51,130 bases of DNA from Rhodocyclaceae bacterium UBA2250 (GTDB lineage: Bacteria; Pseudomonadota; Gammaproteobacteria; Burkholderiales; Rhodocyclaceae), in contig DDXW01000044.1 of assembly GCA_002347285.1 (NCBI GenBank), positions 1 to 51,130 of the forward strand, given 5' to 3'. Positions 35,202-43,913 of this stretch are shown here, piece by piece (the first letter of the stretch is position 1; every line of letters starts with the position of its first letter). Both the position numbers and the translations under genes were made by a program. The notes beneath the pieces are model-generated. The model did not search any database and had not been told where the DNA came from. It was given only the letters and a program-made list of their open reading frames with translations.

Positions 35202-36501
35202 TCGCCGCGAGGTCGTCCTCGCTCAGCGTGCCGGCGGCGGACTTCAGCTTCAGTTGGGCGATCAGCGTGTCGAGGCGCGCCTTGGCGAGCTTCTGTTTCG
35301 TGTCGAACAATTGGCTCTGGGCGTTGAGCACGTCGATGTTGATGCGCACGCCGACCTCGTAGCCGAGCTTGTTCGATTCGACGGCGAGCTGCGACGAGGC
35401 GACGCCGGCCTCGAGCGCCCTGACCTGCGCCAGCCCGGCATTCACGCCGAGATAGGCCTGGCGGGCGCCCAGCGTCGCCTGGCGGCGCGCGTTGTCGAGG
35501 TCGGCGCGCGCCTTCTCGTTGAGCGCCACCGCCTCGCGTTCCTTCGACATGACGGTGCCGCCCGCATAGATCGGCAGCGCCAGCTGCAGGCCGATGGTGC
35601 TGCTCTGGCTGTCGCTGCCGCTGCCGGTGGTCGAGCTGTAGCCGCTGCCGTTCTTGCCGTGGGTGGCGACCAGGTCGAGGGTCGGGTAGTGGCCGGCGCG
35701 CTGGCGCTCGATTTCCCGGCCGGCGACTTCGAGGCCGGTCTGGGCGAGCTGCACGGCGAGGTTGCCGGTTTCGGCCGCTTCGACCCATTTGCCGAGGTCG
35801 GCCGGCTGGGGCTGGCCGATCTGCACGCCGGGCTTGAGGCCCTTGAGCGCTTCGGGTTCCTTGCCGGTCAGGGTGCGCAGGGTCTGGCGCTTGACGGCGA
35901 GGTCGTTCTCGGCGGCGATCTCGGTGGCGGCCGCCAGGTCGTAGCGCGCCTGCGCTTCGTGGGTGTCGGTGATGGTGGCGGTGCCGACTTCGAAGTTGCG
36001 CTTGGCCGATTCGAGCTGTTCGGCGATGGCGACTTTCTGCGCCTGGGCGGTGGCCAAGGTCTCCTGCGCCAGCAGCACGTCGAAGTAGGCTTGCGTGACG
36101 CGCAGGATCAGGTCCTGGCCGGCCTGGCCGAGCTGCAGTTCGGCCAGGGCGGCGGTCAGTTCGGCCTGCCGGTAGCCGACCCAGTTCTGCCAGCGGAACA
36201 GCGGCTGCGAGAGCGAGACGCTCCAGCCGTTGGTGTTGTACTCGGCGCTGCGCGTCGTCGCGCCCGGCGTGCGCGCCTTGGCCTCGAGGTCGTTCCAGAT
36301 GGTGTTGGCGGTCAGGCCGACGGTCGGCAGCAGCCCGGCGCGACCTTGCGGCAGCTTCTCCAGCCCGGCGTCGCGCTGCGCCCGCGCCGCGGCGTATTGC
36401 GCATCGAAGCCCACGGCATCGCGGTAGACCTGCAGCAGGTCGGCGGCCTGCGCCGCGCCGGCGCAGGCCAGGGAAACGAGGATCGACAGGGGCAGCTTCA
36501 T
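35182..36501 (-). CDS. tolC: TolC family outer-membrane efflux protein
   Basis: A 439-residue outer-membrane channel. Residues 1-19 are a signal peptide (AGAAQA), and the mature part shows the two OEP repeats with long heptad-like helices, including LLPTVGLTANTIWND and NKLGYEVGVRINIDVLNAQ. ATG 36501 is preferred over TTG 36507. It is the last gene of a minus-strand series after the RND pump, pcm and rhodanese, so it could serve as the pump's exit channel, or for type I secretion. It starts 21 bases after the rhodanese stop. Confidence 0.93.
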   Translation of the reverse strand: MKLPLSILVSLACAGAAQAADLLQVYRDAVGFDAQYAAARAQRDAGLEKLPQGRAGLLPTVGLTANTIWNDLEAKARTPGATTRSAEYNTNGWSVSLSQPLFRWQNWVGYRQAELTAALAELQLGQAGQDLILRVTQAYFDVLLAQETLATAQAQKVAIAEQLESAKRNFEVGTATITDTHEAQARYDLAAATEIAAENDLAVKRQTLRTLTGKEPEALKGLKPGVQIGQPQPADLGKWVEAAETGNLAVQLAQTGLEVAGREIERQRAGHYPTLDLVATHGKNGSGYSSTTGSGSDSQSSTIGLQLALPIYAGGTVMSKEREAVALNEKARADLDNARRQATLGARQAYLGVNAGLAQVRALEAGVASSQLAVESNKLGYEVGVRINIDVLNAQSQLFDTKQKLAKARLDTLIAQLKLKSAAGTLSEDDLAAINALLQ

Positions 36502-36522
36502 GCGCAACTCCGGGAAAATGGG

Positions 36523-36855
36523 TCAGTAGGTGGGGGCGCTCGGATCGACGTCGCGCGACCAGGCGGCCATGCCGCCGTAGAGATTGATGACGTTGTCGAA
36601 GCCTTGGTGTTCGAGGAACATCGCGACCTGGTAGCTGCGCGCGCCGTGATGACAGATCACCACGGTCTCGGCGTCGCGCCGCAATTCGGGATAGCGCGCC
36701 GGAATCGCGCGCATCGGCACCAGCTTGGCGCCGGGAATCCGCACCACATCGAACTCCCAAGGCTCGCGCACGTCGAGCAGCACCGGCGGCGCGCGCTCGC
36801 CGGCGGCGGCGGCGTCGAGCCATTCCTTGAGCTGCGTGGCGCTGAGCTGCTTCAT
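36523..36855 (-). CDS. Rhodanese-like domain protein
   Basis: A 110-residue single-domain rhodanese (sulfurtransferase). The active-site loop is CHHGARSY with the catalytic Cys near residue 69, and the fold starts with LLDVREPWEFDVVRIPGA. It is cytoplasmic. The longer overlapping frame on this strand is a shadow of the RND gene. It starts 11 bases after pcm, the order pcm-rhodanese-tolC being common in betaproteobacteria near waaA. The sulfur acceptor is unknown. Confidence 0.92.
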   Translation of the reverse strand: MKQLSATQLKEWLDAAAAGERAPPVLLDVREPWEFDVVRIPGAKLVPMRAIPARYPELRRDAETVVICHHGARSYQVAMFLEHQGFDNVINLYGGMAAWSRDVDPSAPTY

Positions 36856-36866
36856 CGCGCGCGGCG

Positions 36867-37529
36867 TCAGAACCTGAAGGCCGGGCCCGGAGCGGCGCCC
36901 TGCAGGCAGGGCACCGCCGTTTCGAGCAGGTCGACGCCGGCGTACGCATCCTCGCCCTGGCGGGTGACCTGGCGCAGCGTCATGAGCGGCGCCCGGTCGA
37001 CAGGGGCGACGAAGGCCAGCAGGCGGCCGCCGACCTTCAGCTGCGCCTGCAGCGCGGCGGGAATCGTCGCGACGCCGCCTGAAATCACGATGCAGTCGTA
37101 GGGCGCATGCGTGGGCAGGCCGGCCAGGCCGTCGCCGACCTCGACCGTGACGTTGGTCACGCCGTCGTCGTGCAGGTTGGCGCGCGCCTGCTCGGCGAGC
37201 TCCGGAACGATCTCGACGGACCAGACGTGCCCGGCCTGCTCGGCCAGCAGCGCCGCGAGATGGCCGGAACCGGTGCCGATCTGCAGCACCCGGTCGCCAT
37301 GCTTGAGGGCGGCCGCCTGCAGGAGGCGCGCCTCGAGCTTCGGGGTGAGCATCTGAGCGCCGTGACCGAGCGGGATGGCAATGTCGGCAAAGGCGAGCGC
37401 GCGGTAGGCCGCCGGCACGTAGTGCTCGCGGCGGTCGGCATACAGGAGGTCGACGACCTGCGACGACAGCACCTCGGACGTGCGCAGCTGCTGCTGGATC
37501 ATGTGGTGGCGGGCGAGTTCGTAGTTCAT
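36867..37529 (-). CDS. pcm: Protein-L-isoaspartate O-methyltransferase family
   Basis: A 220-residue SAM-dependent enzyme that starts repair of isoaspartyl residues in aged proteins. Motif I is VLQIGTGSGHLAALLA, preceded by GHGAQMLTPKLEARLLQ, and IVISGGVATIP replaces the usual post-I block. The N terminus begins with ARHHMIQQQLR, the common PCMT start. It lies 51 bases after the RND gene on the same strand. Sequence drift from classical Pcm means methylation of isoaspartate is likely but not proven. Confidence 0.88.
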   Translation of the reverse strand: MNYELARHHMIQQQLRTSEVLSSQVVDLLYADRREHYVPAAYRALAFADIAIPLGHGAQMLTPKLEARLLQAAALKHGDRVLQIGTGSGHLAALLAEQAGHVWSVEIVPELAEQARANLHDDGVTNVTVEVGDGLAGLPTHAPYDCIVISGGVATIPAALQAQLKVGGRLLAFVAPVDRAPLMTLRQVTRQGEDAYAGVDLLETAVPCLQGAAPGPAFRF

Positions 37530-37580
37530 GGCACGGCGTTCCAGATGGGGACGAAAGGGCGAATGGCAAGCGAATGCATT

Positions 37581-40500
37581 TTACGCCGGCTCCCTGACCC
37601 GGTACCACGCGGCGTACAGCGCGGGCAGGAACAGCAGGGTCAGCACCGTCGCGACGATCAGCCCGCCCATGATCGCGACCGCCATCGGCCCCCAGAAGAT
37701 CTGGCGCGACAGCGGAATCATCGCCAGCACCGCGGCGGCGGCCGTCAGCATGATCGGCCGGAAGCGCCGCACCGCCGAGCCGATGATCGCCTCCCACGTG
37801 CTCTTGCCGGCCGCCTCGTCCTGCTCGATCTGATCGACGAGGATCACCGAGTTGCGCAGGATCATGCCCATCAGCGCGATGACGCCCAAGTTGGCGACAA
37901 AGCCGAAGGGCTTGCCGAAGGCCATCAGCGCCAGCGCCACGCCGATCAGTCCGAGCGGCGCGGTGAGCAGCACCATCACGGTGCGCCGCATGCTCTGCAG
38001 CTGCATCATCAGCAGGGTGATCACGGCGACGACCATCAGCGGCATCACCGCCTTGAGCGCCTGCTCGTTCTTGGCCGACTCCTCGATCGTGCCGCCGATG
38101 TCGACGCTGTAGCCCGGCGGCAGCCGGCCGCGGATCTCTGCGAGCTGCGGATCGATCTGCAGCGTCGCGGTCGGGCCGGTGACGGTGTTGTTCTCCAGGT
38201 CGGCGCGCACCTGGATCGTCGGCAGCCGGTCGCGGCGCCAGATGATCCCGTCCTCGAGCACCGGCTCGAGCTTCGCCACCTGGGCGAGCGGCACCCATTT
38301 CCCGGCGGCCGGGACGGGCAGGTCGGCGAGCCGGTCGAGCCTGCCGCGGTCGCCCGCCTCGCCCGGCGCGCGCCAGACCACGTCGATCAGCTGGTCGCCT
38401 TCGCGATACTGCGTCAGGGTCGCGCCCACTTCGTGCGCCTGCAGCGCCTGCGCGACGTCCTGGCTGGACACGCCGAGCTGCCGCGCACGGTCCTGGTCGA
38501 GCGCGACGCGCACGCTCTTGGCCTTCTCGTTCCAGTCCAGATGCGCATCGCGCACGTTGGGATTGGCGCGCATCACCGCCGCCACCTCGTGGGCGATGCC
38601 GCGCACGGTGTCGATGTCCTCGCCCCGGACGCGGAACACCACCGGAAAGCCGACCGGCGGGCCGTTTTCGAGCCGCTGCACGCGCGTGCGCAGGTGGCTC
38701 CAGGAGCCATCGGGCGCATCGAAGGCGGCCAGCAGGCGGCGCCGCACTTCCTCGCGCTCGTCGAAGCCCTGGGTGACGATCACCAGCTGGCCGAAATTGT
38801 CGTTGAACAGCTGCTGGTCGAGCGGCAGATAGAAACGCGGCGCGCCGTTGCCGATGTAGGAGGCGTGGCTGGCGATGCGCGCGGCCATTTCCTTCTGCCG
38901 CAGCAGCGCCTCGACGCGCCGGACCTCGGTCTCGGTCGCCTTGAGCGAGGCGCCCTGCGGCAGCCAGAGGTCGACCAGCAGCTCGGGGCGGTTCGACGGC
39001 GGAAAGAACTGCTTCTGCACCCCGGTGCCGAAGGCGAGCAGCCCGAGCGCGAAGGCGAGCAGCGTGACGGCGATGGTCGTCCAGCGATGGCGCAGGCACC
39101 ACACCACCAGCGCCCGGAAGCGGTTGTAGAACGGCGTGTCGTAGATGTCGCCGTGGTGTTCGGCGCCGAACTTGCGCAGCGCCTGCTCGTCGAGCAGCCG
39201 GTAGCCGAGATAGGGCGTAAACACGACGGCGACGAGCCACGAGGTGAGCAGCGCGATCACGGTCACCGAGAAGATCGCCCCGGCGTACTCGCCGGCGCCC
39301 GACCTGGCGAAACCCACCGGCGTGAAGCCCGCCGCGGTGATCAGCGTGCCGGTCAGCATCGGGAAGGCGGTCGAGGTGTAGGCGAAGGTGGCGGCGCTGA
39401 ATTTCTCCCAGCCCTGCTCGATCTTCACCACCATCATCTCGGCGGCGATGATCGCGTCGTCGACCAGCAGGCCGAGCGCGATGATCAGCGCACCCAATGA
39501 AATGCGATGGAGGTCGATGCCGAAGACCTTCATCAGCAGGAAGGTCAGCGCCAGCACCAGCGGGATCGACAGCGCCACCACCAGGCCGGTGCGGAAGCCG
39601 AGCGAGAAGAAGCTCACCGCCAGCACGATGGCCAGCGCCTCGGCCAGGCTCTGCAGGAACAGCTTGAGCGAGGTCCTGACGATGTTCGGCTGGTCGGCCA
39701 CCGTCGCCACCTCCATGCCGACCGGCAAGGCGGCGGCCAGGCGTTCGATCCCGGCCTGCAGGTTGTCGCCGAGATCCATGACGTTGCCGCCCTTGGCCAT
39801 CACCACGGCAATCCCGACGGCATCCTTGCCGCCGAAGCGCATGCGCGGATCCGGCGGCTCGGCGAAGCCGCGCCGCACCGTCGCGATGTCGCCGAGGCGG
39901 AAGTGCCGCCCGCCGACCGCCAGGTCCGCATGGCGGATTTGCTCGACCGAATCGAACGGCCCGGTGACGCGCAGCCGCACGCGGTCCGAGGCGGTCTCGA
40001 CGAAGCCCGCCGGCGCCACGGCATTCTGCCTGGCGAGCGCCTCGGCCACCTGCGCCGGCGTCACCCCGAGCGCTGCGAGCCGCGCCGGCGCGACCTCGAC
40101 GTAGACCTTCTCGTCCTGCACGCCGAGCAGGTCGACCTTCTTCACGTCCGGCAGCGCGCGCAGCGTGCGCGCCATGCGGGTCGCCTCCTGGCGCAGCTGG
40201 CCCATGTCGTAGCCGTCGCCGGTCAGCGCGTAGATGTTCACATAGACGTCGCCGAACTCGTCGTTCGGGTAGGGCCCCTGCACGCCGGCCGGCAGCTGGC
40301 CGCGGATGTCGTCGAGCTTCTTGCGCACCTGGCGCCAGGATTCCGGTACCTCGGCCTTCGGCGTGTAGTCCTTGAGGGTGAGAAACACCAGCGACTCGCC
40401 GGCGCGCGACGCCGAACGCAGCATGTCGATGTAGGGGGTCTCCTGCAATTTCTTCTCGATGCGCTCGGTCAGTTCCTGCTCGACCTCGTGCGCGGTCGCG

Positions 40501-40670
40501 CCGGGCCAGAGCGTGCGCACCACCATGACCTTGAAGGTGAAGTCCGGGTCCTCGGCGCGGCCGAGATGGAAGAAGGAGAACGCACCCGCCACCGTCAGCA
40601 CGATGATCAGGTAGAGCACCATCGACTGGTGCTGGAGCGCCCAGGCGGACAAGTTGAGGCGGCCGCTCAT
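37581..40670 (-). CDS. RND efflux pump inner-membrane permease
   Basis: A 1029-residue trimeric proton-driven exporter with the standard two sets of membrane helices and large periplasmic loops. The proton-relay aspartates are visible in LGLLVDDAIIAAEMM (helix 4), and VILVDQIEQ belongs to the second half. GRAEDPDFTFKVMVV places it in the HAE1/AcrB-like branch that is common next to single lipoprotein adaptors in betaproteobacteria. It starts inside the adaptor stop (four-base overlap). Substrates are probably hydrophobic toxins or drugs; they cannot be named. Confidence 0.93.
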   Translation of the reverse strand: MSGRLNLSAWALQHQSMVLYLIIVLTVAGAFSFFHLGRAEDPDFTFKVMVVRTLWPGATAHEVEQELTERIEKKLQETPYIDMLRSASRAGESLVFLTLKDYTPKAEVPESWRQVRKKLDDIRGQLPAGVQGPYPNDEFGDVYVNIYALTGDGYDMGQLRQEATRMARTLRALPDVKKVDLLGVQDEKVYVEVAPARLAALGVTPAQVAEALARQNAVAPAGFVETASDRVRLRVTGPFDSVEQIRHADLAVGGRHFRLGDIATVRRGFAEPPDPRMRFGGKDAVGIAVVMAKGGNVMDLGDNLQAGIERLAAALPVGMEVATVADQPNIVRTSLKLFLQSLAEALAIVLAVSFFSLGFRTGLVVALSIPLVLALTFLLMKVFGIDLHRISLGALIIALGLLVDDAIIAAEMMVVKIEQGWEKFSAATFAYTSTAFPMLTGTLITAAGFTPVGFARSGAGEYAGAIFSVTVIALLTSWLVAVVFTPYLGYRLLDEQALRKFGAEHHGDIYDTPFYNRFRALVVWCLRHRWTTIAVTLLAFALGLLAFGTGVQKQFFPPSNRPELLVDLWLPQGASLKATETEVRRVEALLRQKEMAARIASHASYIGNGAPRFYLPLDQQLFNDNFGQLVIVTQGFDEREEVRRRLLAAFDAPDGSWSHLRTRVQRLENGPPVGFPVVFRVRGEDIDTVRGIAHEVAAVMRANPNVRDAHLDWNEKAKSVRVALDQDRARQLGVSSQDVAQALQAHEVGATLTQYREGDQLIDVVWRAPGEAGDRGRLDRLADLPVPAAGKWVPLAQVAKLEPVLEDGIIWRRDRLPTIQVRADLENNTVTGPTATLQIDPQLAEIRGRLPPGYSVDIGGTIEESAKNEQALKAVMPLMVVAVITLLMMQLQSMRRTVMVLLTAPLGLIGVALALMAFGKPFGFVANLGVIALMGMILRNSVILVDQIEQDEAAGKSTWEAIIGSAVRRFRPIMLTAAAAVLAMIPLSRQIFWGPMAVAIMGGLIVATVLTLLFLPALYAAWYRVREPA

Positions 40671-41704
40671 CGCGAAAGGTCCGCCGCGATGCGCACCGTT
40701 TCGCCCTCGACGAGCTTGAAGGCCCCGGCCGCGACGATGGTCTCGCCGGGCCGCAGCCCGCTCCTGACGAGGGCGCCGGCATCGCCGTACGAGGCGATGT
40801 CGACCGGCCGCTGCGCCAGCCGGTTGTCCGCGCCGACCACCCAGACGCTCGCCTGCCCGCCCTTCTGCACGAGCGCGGCGAGCGGGACGACCAGCGCGTC
40901 GGCCGCCGGCTGCGCGAAGCGCACGCTCGCCGTCAGGCCGAGCGGCAGGTCGGCGGGCGCGTCGGGAATCGCCACGCGCGCCGCGAAGGTGCGTGTGGCC
41001 GCGTCGGCCGCCGGCGCCAGTTCGCGCAGCCGGCCGGCGAACCGTTGGCCGGACCACAACTCGACCGTCGCCGCAGCGCCGATGCGCAAGCCGGCGACGC
41101 GCGACTCGGGCAGCGCGATCGCCACCTCGCGCTCGCCGTCGCGCGCCAGGCGGAACACCGGCTGGCCGGCCGCCACGACCTGGCCCGGCTCGGCCAGCAC
41201 GGCGGCGATCACCCCGGCCGCGTCGGCCGCCAGCGTCGTATAGCCGGCCTGGTTGCGCGCCAGCCGCAGTTGCGACTCGGCCACCTGCGCCGCGGTTTCC
41301 TTGGCGTCGAGCGCCGCCTGGCTGATGAAATTCTTCCGCCGCAGTTCGCGCGTGCGCTGCAGCTCGGCGGCCGCCAGCGCGCGGTTCGCCTCGGCCTGGG
41401 CGACGGCGAGCTGCTGGTCGGCCGGATCGAGCCGCGCCAGCGCCTGCCCCGCCTTCACGCGGGCACCGGCATCGACGCGCCGCTCGACCAGTTTGCCGCC
41501 GACGCGGAACGCCAGCTGCGTCTCATGGCGGGCGCGCACCTCGCCGCTGTAGCGCTGCTCGTTCGCCGCCTCGCCGGCGCCGAGTTTGACGGCCTTGACG
41601 ATGCGCGGGCCGTGATCGATCGCGTCCGGCGGCGGCGCCTTGTCGCCGCAGGCGGCGAGAAGGGAGGCGGCCAGCAGTGGCAGCAGTCGGTTCAATTGTT
41701 TCAT
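40667..41704 (-). CDS. RND periplasmic adaptor lipoprotein
   Basis: A 345-residue membrane fusion protein. A lipobox LLAAC ends the 19-residue leader, so it is anchored by lipid at Cys19 or so. It has the lipoyl-like halves flanking a helical hairpin (DPADQQLAVAQAEANRAL onward) and a beta-barrel domain with LPLGLTASVRF. It bridges the permease to a TolC channel. It overlaps TetR (ATGA) and the permease by four bases each. Copy C of the 24-bp repeat lies near the mature N terminus and encodes KLGAGEAA. Confidence 0.92.
   Translation of the reverse strand: MKQLNRLLPLLAASLLAACGDKAPPPDAIDHGPRIVKAVKLGAGEAANEQRYSGEVRARHETQLAFRVGGKLVERRVDAGARVKAGQALARLDPADQQLAVAQAEANRALAAAELQRTRELRRKNFISQAALDAKETAAQVAESQLRLARNQAGYTTLAADAAGVIAAVLAEPGQVVAAGQPVFRLARDGEREVAIALPESRVAGLRIGAAATVELWSGQRFAGRLRELAPAADAATRTFAARVAIPDAPADLPLGLTASVRFAQPAADALVVPLAALVQKGGQASVWVVGADNRLAQRPVDIASYGDAGALVRSGLRPGETIVAAGAFKLVEGETVRIAADLSR
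41564..41587 (-). repeat. 24-bp backbone repeat, copy C (in adaptor gene)
   Basis: On the minus strand it reads AAACTCGGCGCC then GGCGAGGCGGCG, one base different from copies A and B. It is in frame in the adaptor gene and encodes KLGAGEAA, the same peptide as copy B in unrelated waaA. Confidence 0.73.
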
Positions 41705-42264
41705 CACTCGATCCTTCCTTCCGCAGGCGCGGCGCGCAGGCCGCGCAGCATCAACTCGTGGTATTCGGCGAAATAGCGCTCGTCCGTGACTCCCGCCGCG
41801 GAGCAGATATCCATGGAATGGCGCCAGACCATGCGCATCAGCACCGGCGCGATGACCAGGTGCAGGGCCGCCTCGACATCGACGGCGCGGAACTCGCCGC
41901 GCGCGACGCCGCGTTCGATCACGCTGCGCACCAGCGCCGTGCCGCGCCGGATCACCTCCTCGTGATAGAAGCGCGCGATCTCGGGGAAGTTGTGCGCCTC
42001 GGCGAACACCAGCTTGGGGATGCCGCCGATGCGCTGCGAGCCGATCAGGTGCCACAGCCTCTCGGCCACCGCCCGCAGCAGCGCATCCGACGACCCCGCG
42101 AAGCCGGCAACCAGCTGTTCGCCCTCGGCCAGCGCGGCGACGTCCGCGAGTCGCGTGGCGGCATAGCCCTTCTCGACGAAGAGCGTGAGCGCCGCGGCGG
42201 TCAGTTCGCCGGGACGGGCTTCCTTGCGGCGGCGGCGGGAAACCTTGGTGGCGGCTGCAGGCAT
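41704..42264 (-). CDS. TetR-family regulator apparently lacking its recognition helix
   Basis: A 186-residue protein of the TetR type, first gene of the efflux operon. The N terminus has the usual basic start and helix 1-2 (LTLFVEKGYAATRLADVAAL), and the C-terminal ligand domain is typical (GGIPKLVFAEAHNFPEIARFYHEEV). Between them the family normally has the turn and recognition helix (a GVSKGTLYLYF-like block) and the start of helix 4; here the text goes straight from DVAAL to AEGEQLVAGF. About 35 residues are missing without loss of frame. The protein can probably still bind ligand or dimerise but not bind DNA normally, so the pump may be derepressed. An assembly artefact is possible. Confidence 0.8.
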   Translation of the reverse strand: MPAAATKVSRRRRKEARPGELTAAALTLFVEKGYAATRLADVAALAEGEQLVAGFAGSSDALLRAVAERLWHLIGSQRIGGIPKLVFAEAHNFPEIARFYHEEVIRRGTALVRSVIERGVARGEFRAVDVEAALHLVIAPVLMRMVWRHSMDICSAAGVTDERYFAEYHELMLRGLRAAPAEGRIE

Positions 42265-42397
42265 GACGAAGCTGCTAATGACCGAAGGGCCGGCAATTTA
42301 GCCGCGGCGGCTCCGGCTGTCAAATTGTCGCCGCGGCGATTGTCTTCCCCGCCCGCCGCCTGCAGAATTCGGCTTCCATGCCCAGGGGGGAGCCCAT

Positions 42398-42703
42398 ATG
42401 TCCAGCATCGTCCATGTCGTTTTCGATCGCAGCCGCGAATACGAGCTCGTCGCCCACGCCGGGCCGTCGCGCGAGGAAGCCAACCGCTGGCTGGATCTCC
42501 AGTGGGAGGCGCTCGAATGCGAGCCCTCCAACCCGATGGGCAAGGTGCTGCTGCTCGACAAGATCCTCGGCATCGCCAAGTACGGCGGCGAGAAGCGCTT
42601 CGCCGCCGGCGGCGAGTGGACGCAGCAATTCGCCGACGCGGTCGCCACCATGCTCGAGCGCCCCGTGGTGCGCGTCGACATCGCCGACCGGGTGGTCGGC
42701 TAA
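42398..42703 (+). CDS. Conserved-looking small hypothetical protein
   Basis: A 101-residue soluble protein I do not recognise. It has a good ribosome-binding site (GGGGGGAG) seven bases before the ATG. The sequence is mixed alpha/beta: an N-terminal strand VHVVFDR, a helix SREEANRWLDLQWEAL, a GKVLLLDKILGIAKYGG core and a final RVDIADRVVG strand. It overlaps the convergent Lon-N gene by four bases and is divergent from the efflux operon over 133 bases. Coding potential is supported by codon use and the ribosome-binding site only. Confidence 0.7.
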   Translation: MSSIVHVVFDRSREYELVAHAGPSREEANRWLDLQWEALECEPSNPMGKVLLLDKILGIAKYGGEKRFAAGGEWTQQFADAVATMLERPVVRVDIADRVVG

Positions 42704-43299
42704 CTCCCGCTGTTCCCGCCGTCCTCTTCGAGGAAGCGGTAGATCGCATCGAGCCGCGCGACACCGTCGTCGAGCTCGAGGATTTCCTGCCGCCGCGCCA
42801 GCGGCAGCGGCAGCATCTCCGCCCAGCGGTCGGCCACCCAGGCGGCATCGTAGAAACGGTGCGGCTGCGGCGGCGCCTCTTCGAGCGCCGCGAGCAGCGC
42901 CCGCAGCATCGGCACGAGGCGTGCGTAGTCGCCCGGGATCGGTGTGACCGGCGGATCGGGCAGCGGATCGACTTCCGCAACGGCCAGCCGGTTCGGCAGC
43001 GTGCGATGCGTGCGGATGCGGAAACGCTGGCCACCATGCGCGACGATCTCGAGGATGCCCAGTTGCGGCATGTCCCACTCGGCGATCGTCGCCAGCGTGC
43101 CGACCGGGTGCGGCACGGCGGCGACGCCGGCCGGCGTCGCCACCTCCGCACCCTGGGCGAGCAGGCAGACGCCGAACGGCGTGTTGGTGCGCAGGCATTC
43201 CTTCACCATGTCCATGTAGCGCGGTTCGAACACGCGCAAGGCGAGGCGGCCGCCGGAATGCAGCACGGTCTCGAGCAGGAACAGCGGCAATTCCGTCAT
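42700..43299 (-). CDS. Lon N-terminal (LON substrate-binding) domain protein
   Basis: A 199-residue protein made of the Lon N-terminal domain without ATPase or protease. It starts with TELPLFLLETVLHSGGRLALRVFEPRYMDMV, the family signature. Such stand-alone proteins are common in proteobacteria and their role is unclear; substrate recruitment is only a guess. It overlaps the ubiX stop by four bases and is the last gene of the rapZ operon. Confidence 0.9.
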   Translation of the reverse strand: MTELPLFLLETVLHSGGRLALRVFEPRYMDMVKECLRTNTPFGVCLLAQGAEVATPAGVAAVPHPVGTLATIAEWDMPQLGILEIVAHGGQRFRIRTHRTLPNRLAVAEVDPLPDPPVTPIPGDYARLVPMLRALLAALEEAPPQPHRFYDAAWVADRWAEMLPLPLARRQEILELDDGVARLDAIYRFLEEDGGNSGS

Positions 43300-43913
43300 G
43301 CCGGCTCGCGCTCTCCGCCCCAGCGCGGCATCAGGGCGTGGGGCACGCCCAGCCGGTCGAGGATGCGTGCGACGACGAAATCGACCAGTCCGCCGATCTC
43401 GGTCGGCCGGTGGTAGAAGCCGGGACTCGGCGGCAGGATCACCGCGCCGGCGCGGGAAAGTTTCAGCATGTTTTCGAGGTGGATCGCCGAGAACGGCGTC
43501 TCGCGCGGCACCAGGATCAGCGGCTTGCCTTCCTTGAGGGCGACATCGGCCGCGCGCGTGATCAGATCCTTCGCCGTGCCGGCGGCCACCTCGGCGAGCG
43601 TGCCCATCGTGCACGGGCAGATCACGCAGGCATCGGGCGGGTTCGAGCCCGAGGCCGGCGGGGCGTTCCAGTCGTCGCGGCCGAACACCGTGAGACGGCC
43701 TTCCCGGTCAGCGAAGCGCTCCGCCAGCAGGCGCTGCGCCTCGCGCGGCTGCGCGGGCAGCACCAGATCGGTTTCCTGCTTGGCGACGATCTGCGCGGCT
43801 TGCGAATAGACGAGCCAGACCCGGCAGCCGGCCGCCAGCAGGCGGTCGACCAGGCGCAGGCCGTAGGGCAGACCGGAAGCGCCGGTCCAGGCGACGGCGA
43901 TGGTTTTGCTCAC
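43296..43913 (-). CDS. ubiX: Flavin prenyltransferase UbiX
   Basis: A 205-residue enzyme that makes prenylated FMN, the cofactor of UbiD decarboxylase in ubiquinone synthesis. Marks are the N-terminal AWTGASGLPYGLRLVD, CVICPCTMGTLAEVAAG, and LVPRETPFSAIHLENMLKL, which binds the prenyl phosphate. GTG 43913 is used as start, with AAGGA seven bases before it. The start overlaps the Gx gene stop and the stop overlaps the Lon-N start, four bases each. Confidence 0.95.
   Translation of the reverse strand: MSKTIAVAWTGASGLPYGLRLVDRLLAAGCRVWLVYSQAAQIVAKQETDLVLPAQPREAQRLLAERFADREGRLTVFGRDDWNAPPASGSNPPDACVICPCTMGTLAEVAAGTAKDLITRAADVALKEGKPLILVPRETPFSAIHLENMLKLSRAGAVILPPSPGFYHRPTEIGGLVDFVVARILDRLGVPHALMPRWGGEREPA

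Noticed and set aside
36523..40782. 1419-codon minus-strand frame ending in the rhodanese
   Set aside because: Only its last 110 codons are a real gene; the rest is a shadow of pcm and the RND permease.
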